From IMG/VR virus record IMGVR_UViG_3300021962_000068, positions 1-64,000 of that record: a stretch of 64,000 bases of DNA. The stretch is one strand, 5' to 3'. Position 1 is the stretch's first letter; each line of letters opens with the position of its first letter. The position numbers and the translations under genes were made by a program. The stretch comes from a virus. The notes beneath the pieces are model-generated. The model searched no databases and was not told where the DNA came from. It was given only the letters and a program-made list of their open reading frames with translations. This document shows positions 39,779 to 50,500 of the stretch, in pieces.

Positions 39779-40368
39779 CTTGTCACCTCTTTTTCAAGTA
39801 CTATGACTCCACCAGCTAAGTTTGTTACATCATTAGTAACAGTATTAATTAACTCTAGGTCATAAACTGCAGAATTAAAATCAAAATCTTCAGTTACGGT
39901 ATCTTGAATAACAATAGTTATTGTAGAATAAGCCTGATCTATCTCAACCCCACCATTAGCAGTAGTAAGGCTATATAAAACAGCGTCAGATTTAAGTTTA
40001 GATCTAATCTGCATTCTACCAGTAAGATTTGCTAAATTAACTGGTTGGTTAAATTCGACTACACCGCCCGAGGTATAAGCGGTGTATCCTAAAGAATTTA
40101 TTTGATTTATAGTTATTGTATCTGCAGTAGCATTGGTAACAATATGATAAGTATCGTTACTATTAATCTCTTTCATACCAGATACATTTGTTACTTTTAC
40201 CCTCCATCCCACAGGAATATTATGAGACGGAGCTGTTATAACTATAGGGGCACTTTTGGCAATATTTGTAATGGGTACATATACTTTTGTACTTGATTCC
40301 CACCTTAAAACTTGCCTATAAGTACTGCCTTGAACTATAGTTAAATTTAATTTAACTGGTGAAGTCAT
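39775..40368 (-). CDS. Putative virion protein (197 aa)
   Basis: It is beta-rich throughout, with MTSPVKLNLTIVQGSTYRQVLRWES at the N-terminus and later TGRMQIRSKLKSDAVLYSLTTANGG...STITIVIQDTVTEDFDFNSAVYDLELI. This start-and-body pattern occurs in phage proteins encoded next to fibres. It may be an immunoglobulin-like or baseplate-type protein. It overlaps the coiled-coil gene upstream by 17 bases. Confidence 0.6.
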   Translation of the reverse strand: MTSPVKLNLTIVQGSTYRQVLRWESSTKVYVPITNIAKSAPIVITAPSHNIPVGWRVKVTNVSGMKEINSNDTYHIVTNATADTITINQINSLGYTAYTSGGVVEFNQPVNLANLTGRMQIRSKLKSDAVLYSLTTANGGVEIDQAYSTITIVIQDTVTEDFDFNSAVYDLELINTVTNDVTNLAGGVIVLEKEVTR

Positions 40369-40714
40369 CTGGATTTTCCTTAAAATCTTTATGCTTATTA
40401 AGTAAGCTCTGCAATCTAGATACCTCTGAACTGAGATTGAATACTTGATGATGCAATTCGTTATTTTCTATGGATAAATTTCTTAATTCTTTATTAAGAG
40501 TAATTATCTCTAATTGCAACTTATTTAATTCTTCAGCCAGTAATCTATTTTGTTGACCTACTCTGTCAAGTTCTGTATGCATTAAACTTACAACAGAGTT
40601 TTCTGCTGAAGTTATCACCCAGTGTTTTATTAGTTTTTGAATACCAAGAACAATACCGCCTAAAGCAATAATTCCTGCGGTAATCTCTGTTGCAAAAGAG
40701 GTTGCATTATCCAT
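40352..40714 (-). CDS. Membrane-anchored coiled-coil protein (120 aa), possibly spanin-like
   Basis: One membrane segment lies near residues 10-30 (EITAGIIALGGIVLGIQKLI), followed by a long coiled coil (residues 45-105: LMHTELDRVGQQNRLLAEELNKL..., LRNLSIENNELHHQVFNLSSEV). This is the layout of an inner-membrane spanin or similar lysis protein. It lies far from the lysozyme, so the call is tentative. It is the first gene after the promoter at 40815-40843. Confidence 0.55.
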   Translation of the reverse strand: MDNATSFATEITAGIIALGGIVLGIQKLIKHWVITSAENSVVSLMHTELDRVGQQNRLLAEELNKLQLEIITLNKELRNLSIENNELHHQVFNLSSEVSRLQSLLNKHKDFKENPDDFTS

Positions 40715-40767
40715 AAAATCCTCGGTCTTACAGCTGTATACCCAGTAGAGTATACTATTAAGTTACA

Positions 40768-40803
40768 AAAGTACGCAAAGATAAAAATCCATGCGTACTT
40801 TTT
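40768..40803. terminator. Hairpin, likely terminator, in both directions
   Basis: AAAAGTACGCA and TGCGTACTTTT form a perfect 11-bp stem with a 14-base loop. On the - strand it lies between the promoter at 40815-40843 and the gene at 40352-40714, and its T run there is only four bases. On the + strand the run is five. Confidence 0.65.
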
Positions 40804-40814
40804 GATGTTAGTCT

Positions 40815-40843
40815 ATTATATCACAAAAGGTATGTTTGTGCAA
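40815..40843 (-). promoter_or_regulatory. Phage promoter (- strand) before the distal fibre genes
   Basis: Read on the - strand, TTGCAC and TATAAT are 17 bases apart, preceded by TTTTTTCAAC, as in the + strand set. Expected start is about 40808, immediately ahead of the hairpin at 40768-40803. Confidence 0.75.
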
Positions 40844-40887
40844 GTTGAAAAAATAGAAACCCTATTTTAGTATATTTTATGTTTTTA

Positions 40888-41232
40888 TTAGTTTTCACTA
40901 CTACCTATATCAATTGGTTTATAATTATCACGATTTTCTGCTGTTTGCATATAAAGTGAATATAGTAATTGATATAAATAAGTTTGACCTACTATAACTC
41001 CAGTTTTTTCACCAGTTTGTGGATCACGTAATTCAATCCCATCTTGCGGATTAAAATATGCTGTTACAGAGCCAGCATCTGTACTAATAATTTTTTCATT
41101 TATACTTACAGCATCTTCTTCTATAAATAGTGCTGTTTTAGGTAGAGAAGAATGTGCTGGATTATCTATAATTACTTTTTTTGCACGTCGCCAACTAGTT
41201 CCTGTACCCGTTATTTCTTTATAGTTTGCCAT
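40888..41232 (-). CDS. Putative virion protein (114 aa)
   Basis: The protein starts MANYKEITGTGTSWRRAKKVIIDNP and contains TAYFNPQDGIELRDPQTGEKTGVIVGQTYLYQLLYSLYM, a pattern known from small proteins encoded beside T4-like and other phage fibre genes. AAGGAAAACA precedes the ATG. The function is unknown. Confidence 0.65.
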   Translation of the reverse strand: MANYKEITGTGTSWRRAKKVIIDNPAHSSLPKTALFIEEDAVSINEKIISTDAGSVTAYFNPQDGIELRDPQTGEKTGVIVGQTYLYQLLYSLYMQTAENRDNYKPIDIGSSEN

Positions 41233-41240
41233 TGTTTTCC

Positions 41241-43076
41241 TTATAGATATTGGTTATAAAAAATTTCAGTATATTGTATTTGATTTCCTTCTAATACAAA
41301 TCTAAGTTGGAAGTCATATGCTTGAGAAGTTGCCACTATAGGAGGACGTACTTGAGTCTCTGGACTAGCACCATTATTTGCACCAACAGTAACTGGACTC
41401 AAAGCTCCACCTGTCCACCCACTCCAAGGCCCCCCTACTTGTCTCAGATTATACTGAGTATCAAAAGTTCTGCTTGTTGGCCAAACCTGAGTACTAGTAA
41501 TTGTAGCATAAATAGTTCTGGTAACTCCAGGTGCGTTAGTTCCAGCTACCCTTGCACTTACCCCTGTTACAGATACGGTTGCACTATTATTTAAACTTTG
41601 ACTGGTTGTGCTCGTCCAACCAGTTCCTTGATAGGTAATTTGAAAATCTATATTTTGAGGATTGTCTCCGGGGTCGCTTCTAAAATAAACGCTATTACCT
41701 GTCCAAAATGCTGGTATACTAATATCATTAGCGGATCCATTATAAATTGTGGTACTCCAAGTTGAAGTGCCACTAGCACGTTGTTGCCAAAATACTTGAA
41801 TTGTGCGATCAAGAGGGTATGCAGCTACACTGGTTACATATGCTGCTAGTGCATCGTTATTAGCTGCATAAATAGGAGCACCATTTTGTATAGTTAGAGT
41901 ATTGGCCCAAAAAGCAGTTCCACTAGTGCTATTAAGACGAAAAGTCCAAGTGGTAGTTTCATCGGCTTCAGTTGAACTGTCTTGTTTTGCACTAAAGTAG
42001 GTAGTAAGATAGTTACTTGTTAGCTCTACTTCACCAGTAGTTGTAATACCAGTTCCGTCTAGGTAAATTATCCAATCAGCAGTAAGAGCAGTGCCAGTAA
42101 TACTATAAAATATTGAGGCAGCTCCGTGCGGAACATATTCACTTAAAATTTCGCGTAGCGTATACTCACTTTCTCTTATAGTAGTAGGCGACCATGCAAC
42201 TGCTACTACAGGCATACGATAGAGTGTAATACTTGGACTAGTACCTAGGAGAGCTCCACCAGCGTTATCTAATCTAAATTTTACAAGTACACTTTTATCT
42301 ATACTAATTGTATTAGTACCGTCCCAGTTTGTTGATCTAACTGTTAATTGAACTTGTCCTCCACTACCTGTAATTGTTCCGGTTAAGCTAGTGGGTGCAT
42401 CAATATCAGCACTGGTTAATGTAGCACCGCTAGTATCTGTGTATACTTCATAGTAAATTGTAGCACCGTCTAAACCACTATATGTCATGGTAACAACACT
42501 GGCTCTGTAAGCAGTATCTAAATTTGCATAACGATATATTGTGTCGCGGCTTAGGGTAGGAGTAGTAGTAGTGTACTTATCTGTTACAGTAACTTGATTT
42601 GTAGTACCTACTGCATTAGTTCTAGCACTATCGCTATAAAATGTTACATCAAAAGTTCCTGGTCCTTCGTAATTACTGTCTAAAACGGGGCTAAATGTGG
42701 CAGTTGGCCAAACGCCTAAATAGCTTTCATAGTCTATTTGTCCTTGATAAATATTAAAATCTGAATTATCAAGATTATTATAGTTAGTAAGTTTCCAATA
42801 AAGTATAGGATAAAGATTTGGATTTGCGTCCGTAATAGTAATAGTTATGGTACTTTGTTCCTGTACAGTAGAGGGAGTTAGTGTTGCAGTAACATTTGTA
42901 ACTAGGGTTTTACCTCGCAAATCATTCATGCTTATTTGACCACTGCTGGGCACGCCGGTTGTGCCGGCAGGCACATAAGCGCCGCCGGCATAGTATTCAT
43001 TTAAGCCAATAGGATTGGAACCACCAAATTCAGCCTGAATATCGGTCATAGCAATAGTTCCGGTTGGAGTAGTCAT
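41241..43076 (-). CDS. Structural protein with phage fibre-type N-terminus (611 aa)
   Basis: The N-terminus MTTPTGTIAMTDIQAEFGGSNPIGLNEYYAGGAYVP...SSGQISMNDLRGKT is a widespread phage virion domain. The rest is a chain of beta-sandwich-like repeats rich in Thr and Ser (ATLTPSTVQEQSTITITITDA, VAWSPTTIRESEYTLREILSEYVP). It is probably part of the tail tip or a fibre. The ATG overlaps the stop of the tail spike gene upstream (ATGA). Confidence 0.7.
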   Translation of the reverse strand: MTTPTGTIAMTDIQAEFGGSNPIGLNEYYAGGAYVPAGTTGVPSSGQISMNDLRGKTLVTNVTATLTPSTVQEQSTITITITDANPNLYPILYWKLTNYNNLDNSDFNIYQGQIDYESYLGVWPTATFSPVLDSNYEGPGTFDVTFYSDSARTNAVGTTNQVTVTDKYTTTTPTLSRDTIYRYANLDTAYRASVVTMTYSGLDGATIYYEVYTDTSGATLTSADIDAPTSLTGTITGSGGQVQLTVRSTNWDGTNTISIDKSVLVKFRLDNAGGALLGTSPSITLYRMPVVAVAWSPTTIRESEYTLREILSEYVPHGAASIFYSITGTALTADWIIYLDGTGITTTGEVELTSNYLTTYFSAKQDSSTEADETTTWTFRLNSTSGTAFWANTLTIQNGAPIYAANNDALAAYVTSVAAYPLDRTIQVFWQQRASGTSTWSTTIYNGSANDISIPAFWTGNSVYFRSDPGDNPQNIDFQITYQGTGWTSTTSQSLNNSATVSVTGVSARVAGTNAPGVTRTIYATITSTQVWPTSRTFDTQYNLRQVGGPWSGWTGGALSPVTVGANNGASPETQVRPPIVATSQAYDFQLRFVLEGNQIQYTEIFYNQYL

Positions 43077-46000
43077 CTAGTTCTCCTATCCAGTTCTTTA
43101 ATAGCCTCTATTAAAAGTGGAATTAATTTCTCATAGTTTACAGCAAGCGTTCCGTCTTTACGAGTAATAACAGCTTCTGGTAGGACTTTTTCAACTTCTT
43201 GAGCTATTACACCTATATCGTGTTTTTTAATTAAATCTGGATGTTCTTTGTGTTGATTATTGTCTAAGTATTCTTGTTTCCAATCGTACTCATACCCACC
43301 AAGCTGTGTTAATTTTTCAAGGGGATTGATTAGTTTAGTAATATTTTCTTTTAAATTAATGTCACTAGTTTGGTATGCTATAACGTTTTGATAAGAAACA
43401 ATATTTTGGTCTGCGGTAATAGTTCCGGTTATAGTCATATTTCCAGCTATACTCATAGCTCCAATAAAATGTGAGTTGCCTTCTGCATATATCGCATATC
43501 CACCATATGTCTGGATATTTATGGCATGAACTGCTTTGCCATTACTTGACTCTGCTTTTAAACCTGTTCCACCAGAACCTGGTATAGTGAGAGGGGTTCC
43601 AGGCCCAGAGGCGATGGCGTGCACTCCTATACCTACGTTATATCCATTAGTATTAAGTGGATTTTGGCTTACTATACCACGTACTCCTTCTACTATAAGG
43701 ACTGAGCTCACAGGATAAGTTTCTAAATTATTACCAAGATATCCTACTACACCTATTCCGCCAGGTGATGTACTATCGCCTCCTTGTCCCGCTACTCCAA
43801 TATTTGCCAGTTTGTTAAAGTTTACATCGCACCCTACCGCAAAGGCTTGATAGTTAATACCGGTTCCGCTACCATTAATTACCACATTTCCACGAGCAAA
43901 AAATCCGTCGGCAAATACGCTACCATTAGCTTTTGATAAATAGTACCCTGCTGTGCCCCAAGTACCAGATTGAGTAATTACAGGCGGAGAACTGCCATTC
44001 CAGTTATCACTACGAATATCTTGAAATACACTAGCAGCAGTTGGTACTGACCACACTGTTGTTAATTGTGGAACTCCGTCTACCGGAACACTATTATTAT
44101 TAACCCTACCATAACTGTACCATACTATAGTTCCAACAGTAGGATTTATAGCAGTAGTTACGGCCGTCCAACCAGAAGGAATTGCAGTATTTGTAGTATT
44201 TGCCGGAGTTGATGGGGCTGCCGCAGTTTGGGACAGTAATATATAAATTATTTTAGTATTAATGCCAAGTAAACCGTTAGTACCATTAGTACCATCAGTA
44301 CCATCAGTACCATTTAGTCCTGGTAGACCTTGTATACCCTGTATACCTTGTTGTCCTTGTAAACCTTGTTTGCTTTTACTAATACTATAACCTATAGAGT
44401 AAACAACGCTATTATAAGTAGCTGTAACTGTAAAGCTCTCTGTATTACTCGTCCAGCTAGTACCACTAAGAGTTATAGCTCCTGCAGCACTAACAGTTAG
44501 TGTTAGCCCATTTTTAGTTGTTGTACCAGCATAGGTAACTCCAGTAGTTAATAACACTCCGCCTTTATATAGCTTAATACTATTACCTGTGGGTAGTGTA
44601 TAACCAGTACCGTCATTAGCAGCAGCTACGACGTCTGCATCATATACTAAATCAATTAAGATTGCATCAGTACCTGCCTTGCTTTTACTAATAGTATATT
44701 GAGCAGTATAAGTAATACTACTATAAGTAGCTGTAACTGTAAAGCTCTCGGTATCACTCGTCCAGCTAGTACCACTAAGAGTTATAGCCCCGGTACCTGA
44801 ATCAACAGTTAGTGTTAGTCCATTTTTAGTTGCTGTACCAGCATAAGTAACTCCAGTAGTTAATAACACTCCGCCTCTATATAGCTTAATACTATTACCT
44901 GTAGGTAGTGCGTAACCAGTACCGTCATTAGCAGCAGCTATAACATCAGTTTCTGATACTAAATCTATTATTACAGCATCTTTACCGTCTCTAGTTTTAG
45001 TAAACAGCATTTTTCTGCTTAGCTGTACATTACCACTAGGAGTAGTAATGGTAGCAGTAAAAGTAAATTCAGCACTATTTGCACTAAAACTGGTACCACT
45101 AATAGTTATAATTCCAGCATTAGTAATACTAGCAGTTAAACCACTTAAACTAGTTGGAGTAACACTAAAACTAACCTCGGGTTCTGGCGAGCTATCAAGG
45201 GGCCAAGCAGTTGTCCCGTATACGTCGGTTCCACGAACAACAGCCATACTTCCGCTTACTGGCAGTTGGCCCCCATAAATAGTACCACTACTATTAGCAG
45301 TTAGGGTTCTTGATTCATTTGTAATACCCGCTTGGTAACTGTCATCACCTTCGGCTATTGAGTAAAGTGTTAGCTGATCAAATGCTGTTACACCACCAGT
45401 TCCGGTCGCAACAACCTTTACAAGTTTAGAAGCAACTGGCGCAAAACTATTTAAAATTAAAGTGTCTATAGTTACGTCTGTTTGCAGTACGTCATCAACA
45501 TACCAAGCAAAAACGGCATTAGGAATATTAATTTCTGTAGCTGTAAGTGTTGTTGTGCTAGGATATGGTGTTCCAGTATTTTTTGGTTGCACAAATACTT
45601 GAGGTTCTGCTGCAAGTCTTACTATAGGTGCACTAGCACCATCAATAGATTTATTAAGTGTAATAGTTTTGCGTACTTCTACAGTACCAACAGTAAAGCT
45701 ATAAGTAACTTCAGCAAAAGCTTCTGTAATACTATTAATAGTAATAACACCAGTAGTAGAATTAATACTACTGGTCATTCCCGTCTCACTGCCAGTGACT
45801 TTATCATAAACCACCGCTGGAGTACTTGTACTGCTTAATTGTTGAATACCTTGAAATACACCAGTAGTTATAGTTATAGGAAACTGTCCAGCTATGGGCG
45901 TACCTGTACTATCACAACTAATAGTTTGATTTTCATTACTTAAACCAACAGCAATAGTATCACTGCCTTCTGCGATATGATACACGCTAAAAACATCAAA

Positions 46001-47581
46001 CGCTTGCGTTCCGCCTGTACCACTTACATCAACTTGAACCTTTTTTGCACCAACATCGTCAAAGAAAGGTATTGCATAAGTGGAACTATTAGTTCCTACG
46101 GCAACACCATCTACTGTCCATGAATATTCGGGATTAGTAATATTACTTACTGTTGCAGTTAGTGTTATGTCACCACTATTGGGTGGAATAGTACCACCAT
46201 TATTTTTTAGTGTAACAAAAGCTAGTCGTGGAGCAGTAATACTCACCGCTGGAGCACTGGCGCCAACGACACCTTCTTTTGACTTTGCAAAACTTTGTAC
46301 TACTCTTTGACTTCCTTCTACTCCACTTGTAGTTCTATAAAGAATAACATATTCAATATATGCACTATCAGCAGTCATAGTCGCATGAGTATCAAAATTT
46401 ATAAAATCAGATCCAATAGTAGGGGTCGGGTCCGGAATAATATTAATAGGATTAATTTCAAATATGTTCCAGCTACCAAAAGTTTCGTAAGGAGAGGTTG
46501 AGTCTACTGGTAAATAGGTATTACCTTGTTTTACTTTAATTGTAGTGCCGCTTCCCGCATAGTTATCCTCGACTGTAGCTCCATTATTAGCAGCAGGAAT
46601 TACATGAGCACTATTACTTAGTTCAACAGTAATCTGCTCAGTACCATCATTAATTCTATAAATAGTAAAACTATCACTAACTGTGCCAATAGTTGCTGTT
46701 ACTACTACTGCACCAACTGTAACGCCAAGAGCACTAAATTGAGCACCTGTAATAGTAATCTGATTACCAGCTTGAGTAAAACTTACACTACCTAAACTAA
46801 CACCTGCTCTAGTATACGCTTCAGCAGTAAATACAGGTGTGCCTGTAATATTTTTTAGTGCAGCTGTAAGTACTGTTTGAGAGGTTTCAGGAGTTGTGGC
46901 AAATTCATCTTTAAATACAAAATCTATATTAGTTGCACTAAGTTGAATTAGTGGAGCACTTGCTCCTGCAACTCCACGATAAACATTCCAAACCTGCTCA
47001 ACCTCAATACCATCATAAACAGCTAAAAATGTTACGCTGCCACTGTTTTGGGTCATGCCGGTGCAACTATAAACACCTGTTGTCTCATCTATAGTTGCAC
47101 CACTTAAGTGATAAACTGAGCCAGTTTTTATACTGTAAACAGGACCATTGCCGGTTACATCCTGACTCAAACTATAAACTTTAAAAGTACCTGTAGCAAG
47201 CGAAAAATCACCACCCGTACCATCTGGTTGGGTAGCTATGCCCGTAGGGTCATTTGTTAAGTAACCATATACTCTAACATTTTCATCATAAACTAGTGCT
47301 GTTAATTCTTGGGAAACAGTAAAATTACTTGGCTCAATAGCGCTAATAAATGCATACTTTACATAGTACCTAGTATTTGGCTCTAAGTTTGATATAGTAA
47401 TAGAAAGTCCCATACCATCAAATACTGGATTTAATTGTGTATGATTGAATCCATTGGTAGTAGAAATCCACACCTTAACACCGACGAGATCATCACGAAT
47501 ATCGTCGGTTCTAATAAGGTCGTATGGAGTATCTAAAATTAGGTGTAGTGCTTTTATACCGGGATATAAGTTTGCTGCCAT
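43073..47581 (-). CDS. Tail spike/fibre with collagen-like stretch and S74 chaperone (1502 aa)
   Basis: The first 100 residues look like a fibronectin-type domain (DTPYDLIRTDDIRDDLVGVKVWISTTNGFN). Residues 200-1080 are repeated modules ending in KSKxGxxGA or similar. Two nearly identical copies read IDLV...AANDGTGY.LPTGNSIKLY.GGVLLTTGVTYAG (near 920-1070). A collagen-like run follows (GLQGQQGIQGIQGLPGLNG), then a receptor-type domain. The last 100 residues are an intramolecular chaperone of the S74 type, with the TSDINLKENI cleavage dyad (Ser, Lys) and IGVIAQEVEKVLPEAV. The chaperone guides trimer folding and then cuts itself off. Confidence 0.85.
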   Translation of the reverse strand: MAANLYPGIKALHLILDTPYDLIRTDDIRDDLVGVKVWISTTNGFNHTQLNPVFDGMGLSITISNLEPNTRYYVKYAFISAIEPSNFTVSQELTALVYDENVRVYGYLTNDPTGIATQPDGTGGDFSLATGTFKVYSLSQDVTGNGPVYSIKTGSVYHLSGATIDETTGVYSCTGMTQNSGSVTFLAVYDGIEVEQVWNVYRGVAGASAPLIQLSATNIDFVFKDEFATTPETSQTVLTAALKNITGTPVFTAEAYTRAGVSLGSVSFTQAGNQITITGAQFSALGVTVGAVVVTATIGTVSDSFTIYRINDGTEQITVELSNSAHVIPAANNGATVEDNYAGSGTTIKVKQGNTYLPVDSTSPYETFGSWNIFEINPINIIPDPTPTIGSDFINFDTHATMTADSAYIEYVILYRTTSGVEGSQRVVQSFAKSKEGVVGASAPAVSITAPRLAFVTLKNNGGTIPPNSGDITLTATVSNITNPEYSWTVDGVAVGTNSSTYAIPFFDDVGAKKVQVDVSGTGGTQAFDVFSVYHIAEGSDTIAVGLSNENQTISCDSTGTPIAGQFPITITTGVFQGIQQLSSTSTPAVVYDKVTGSETGMTSSINSTTGVITINSITEAFAEVTYSFTVGTVEVRKTITLNKSIDGASAPIVRLAAEPQVFVQPKNTGTPYPSTTTLTATEINIPNAVFAWYVDDVLQTDVTIDTLILNSFAPVASKLVKVVATGTGGVTAFDQLTLYSIAEGDDSYQAGITNESRTLTANSSGTIYGGQLPVSGSMAVVRGTDVYGTTAWPLDSSPEPEVSFSVTPTSLSGLTASITNAGIITISGTSFSANSAEFTFTATITTPSGNVQLSRKMLFTKTRDGKDAVIIDLVSETDVIAAANDGTGYALPTGNSIKLYRGGVLLTTGVTYAGTATKNGLTLTVDSGTGAITLSGTSWTSDTESFTVTATYSSITYTAQYTISKSKAGTDAILIDLVYDADVVAAANDGTGYTLPTGNSIKLYKGGVLLTTGVTYAGTTTKNGLTLTVSAAGAITLSGTSWTSNTESFTVTATYNSVVYSIGYSISKSKQGLQGQQGIQGIQGLPGLNGTDGTDGTNGTNGLLGINTKIIYILLSQTAAAPSTPANTTNTAIPSGWTAVTTAINPTVGTIVWYSYGRVNNNSVPVDGVPQLTTVWSVPTAASVFQDIRSDNWNGSSPPVITQSGTWGTAGYYLSKANGSVFADGFFARGNVVINGSGTGINYQAFAVGCDVNFNKLANIGVAGQGGDSTSPGGIGVVGYLGNNLETYPVSSVLIVEGVRGIVSQNPLNTNGYNVGIGVHAIASGPGTPLTIPGSGGTGLKAESSNGKAVHAINIQTYGGYAIYAEGNSHFIGAMSIAGNMTITGTITADQNIVSYQNVIAYQTSDINLKENITKLINPLEKLTQLGGYEYDWKQEYLDNNQHKEHPDLIKKHDIGVIAQEVEKVLPEAVITRKDGTLAVNYEKLIPLLIEAIKELDRRTR

Positions 47582-47590
47582 ATTATTCCT

Positions 47591-50500
47591 TTATTGAATT
47601 GTCTTAATAACAATTGTACCTAGAGCACTTTCTGCGCTATATTCATTATTTCTATTTACCCTTCTGCAAGCTACTCTATAAGTTACACCTTGTGCAGAAA
47701 TTCTTGGATTAGCTTGCTTTAATAGATCAAACCTTGCTTGAGTTTGGGTTCGTTGAACATCTATTTTATTTGTTACATTAGGCGTTATATCCCAAAAATC
47801 TTCTGTTCCAGTATCGCGATACAGTCTATACTCATAACATAAAAAGTCATTGGGTTCGTTACCATAAGTAGACAAATCTGCTACTATATAAGTATTTTCT
47901 AAATCTAGTGTAATAGATTCAACAATTGATGGTTCTATTCCACCTGCTCCAGCTGTAAAAGTATACTCTGAACTCCAGGGACCAAAACTAGTATTATTAG
48001 AATTAGTATATCTTGCTCGTACTTTATAAATCTCGTAGGTTTTAAGACCTGTAAAAGTATATGTACCTAAATTTTTATTTATAATATAAGTATTTGCCGA
48101 AGCAACACTAGTAAATAGTTCACTGCCAAGCGCTATTTCAAATTGTACAAGTTCAGCGTTTTTACTTAATCCAGTAGGGTTAGTAAAACTTAAAGTAGCA
48201 GCTGTTTGATAGATGCCTGTAGAAATTTCTTGACTAGTTCCTCGTTCACTAATTATATTTACTATATTTGGTGCACTATTTATAGTACTATTGATAATTG
48301 TATTACTAATGGTAGTTATATCAGCATCATAAACTAGTTCACCTTCTAAATTAGCAGTATATATTTCCGGACTATAGTCTACCAATGTTAGTTTTGCACT
48401 GTTATTTGTACTAGGTTCTACTTTTAGTACTATTAATTCATGACTTTCACTTCCTAGTTCACCAACTAGTACAAGATTATCTGTTTCAACTTCAATTGGT
48501 AGTGCTGAGGTTAAGGTAATTTCGTCATAGTAACCACTTTGATTCACAGTAGTAATAGTTTTACTTACACTACCATCATTAGTACTAGAAATACTATTTG
48601 TACGAATTAGAATACTATATGTTCGACCAGTTTCTAAATAAACTTCATTATTTAAAGTAATAGCTGTGCCTGTATTATCAATTGATTTAATTCTTCCGCT
48701 TCCAACGCCCCATAAAGGAACATCGTGTGTTACGCGAACTAGATCACCGCGACTACATACCAAATACTCAAAGTCAGTATTAAAAGTATATTGTTCTGGC
48801 CTTAGTTTTATTTGAGCAAGATGCCATCTAGCTAAATGAATTGCTTGTGCTTCGTTTGTAACTCCAGGTAGTTGCAGTTCTTCGTATATTTCAGCATTAC
48901 TACTATTATAACCATAATTATACACATGAATTTCTTTAGTTTGATAAGCATTATTTTCATCAGGAAAAGTAACTCTAAAAGCATGAGGCAGTATGGGTAA
49001 TATTTTTGTAGATTCAAATCCCCAGCTGTTATGTGGAGTAAAATGTTGTACAACGTACTCACGAGGCTTATCAACTACTACGCTCCACTTACCATCTACT
49101 AGTGCAGGGCTGGCTTTACCTGCCGCACATATACTGCGTAGTGTATCCATTATACTTTGAGTAGAAGTTAGTACACTATTATAAGTTAATCTAGGCTTTA
49201 ATACTGTGCTAGTACCGGGAACATAAGTTACGGTATCGCAGTATTCATGCCAATTTTGTAGTGCTATTAAATCTATTTTTGAAGGAACATCTGCTTCAGA
49301 AATATTATATGCATTAGCAGGATGTGTTAAAATATATCTAAATAAACTAGCAGGATTATTAGTAGCTCTAACTGTCCATTCGCTTGAAGCTCTATCCCAA
49401 TCTAAACAAACTGTTTGAACTAGTGCATTAATACCCTCTACTTGTCCATTGACTTTATTAGAGCTTTGTACATTAACTACAGTTCTGGCTAGTTTTCCAC
49501 GTGGTAATTGTCTGAGCGGGGGCTTACTAGTATCATACGCAACCATACTATATAAATTAACTTTATGATACTTACGAAACTGTGGTCTATCTTCTGCATC
49601 TAGAATTTCTTCTCTGTCATTATTAACCCGTCGTACACGAACTGCATACTGTCTGGGCGGTAGGTCTTTTATTGAATACACATAATTAAATGCATCTTTC
49701 CATTTAGGAAAGTATCCACCAGTACCAACTGTAATAATGTTATTTAATCCTGCATATTGATTACTAGTAGTTCCTTTAACTAGAGTTATCTTACAGGCTA
49801 TTCCTTTTTCATATCTAACATTATTACCAACTAGCTGCAATGAATGAGTGCCTGTTTGTAAGTATAAGCTAACTGATACAGTACTACGTCCACCATTTTT
49901 TGGTAAACTAAGGGCTCTTCTGCCGTCAATAAATATACTGCCATAGTCGTCACAAGCACCTTCTATGTTATATAAAGCACTTTCTGTAACTGTAAAATAA
50001 ACTGTTTCGGATTCAAAAATATCTCCACCACCAGATGCCCAGATTCCGCTGGTTTTTAGTAATTCAGACCAATTATCACTTACTGGACCGGTTAAGGTAG
50101 TATTAGGTATACTATTTGTAGCAGTATCAAAAACTGGTACTATTTTTGCTTCAGTTATAGTAGGTTCTTGAGCATTGTATATTTTTCCGCCAGTAATTTC
50201 AATTTTAGTGGACGCAGCATACTTAGTAGTAGGTATACTTTCTGAATCATAAATTGTTGTAGTATTATCAGTATAAGTTAATACTAGTCCAGTTGAGGAC
50301 CAGTTATTTAAATAGCTTTGTTCGCTTGAAAGTACGTATCCACCAGTACTTAAACAAATTCTATAAATAGGTATAAAACCAACTGGAACAATGGGCAATC
50401 TAGCCCAAGTTCTTTCATTGCCTAATAATTCTTGATAGCTTGTACCCGCATAATAATTATTTATAAATTCTTGAGAAGGGTCAGCGGTTAAACTATGTGT

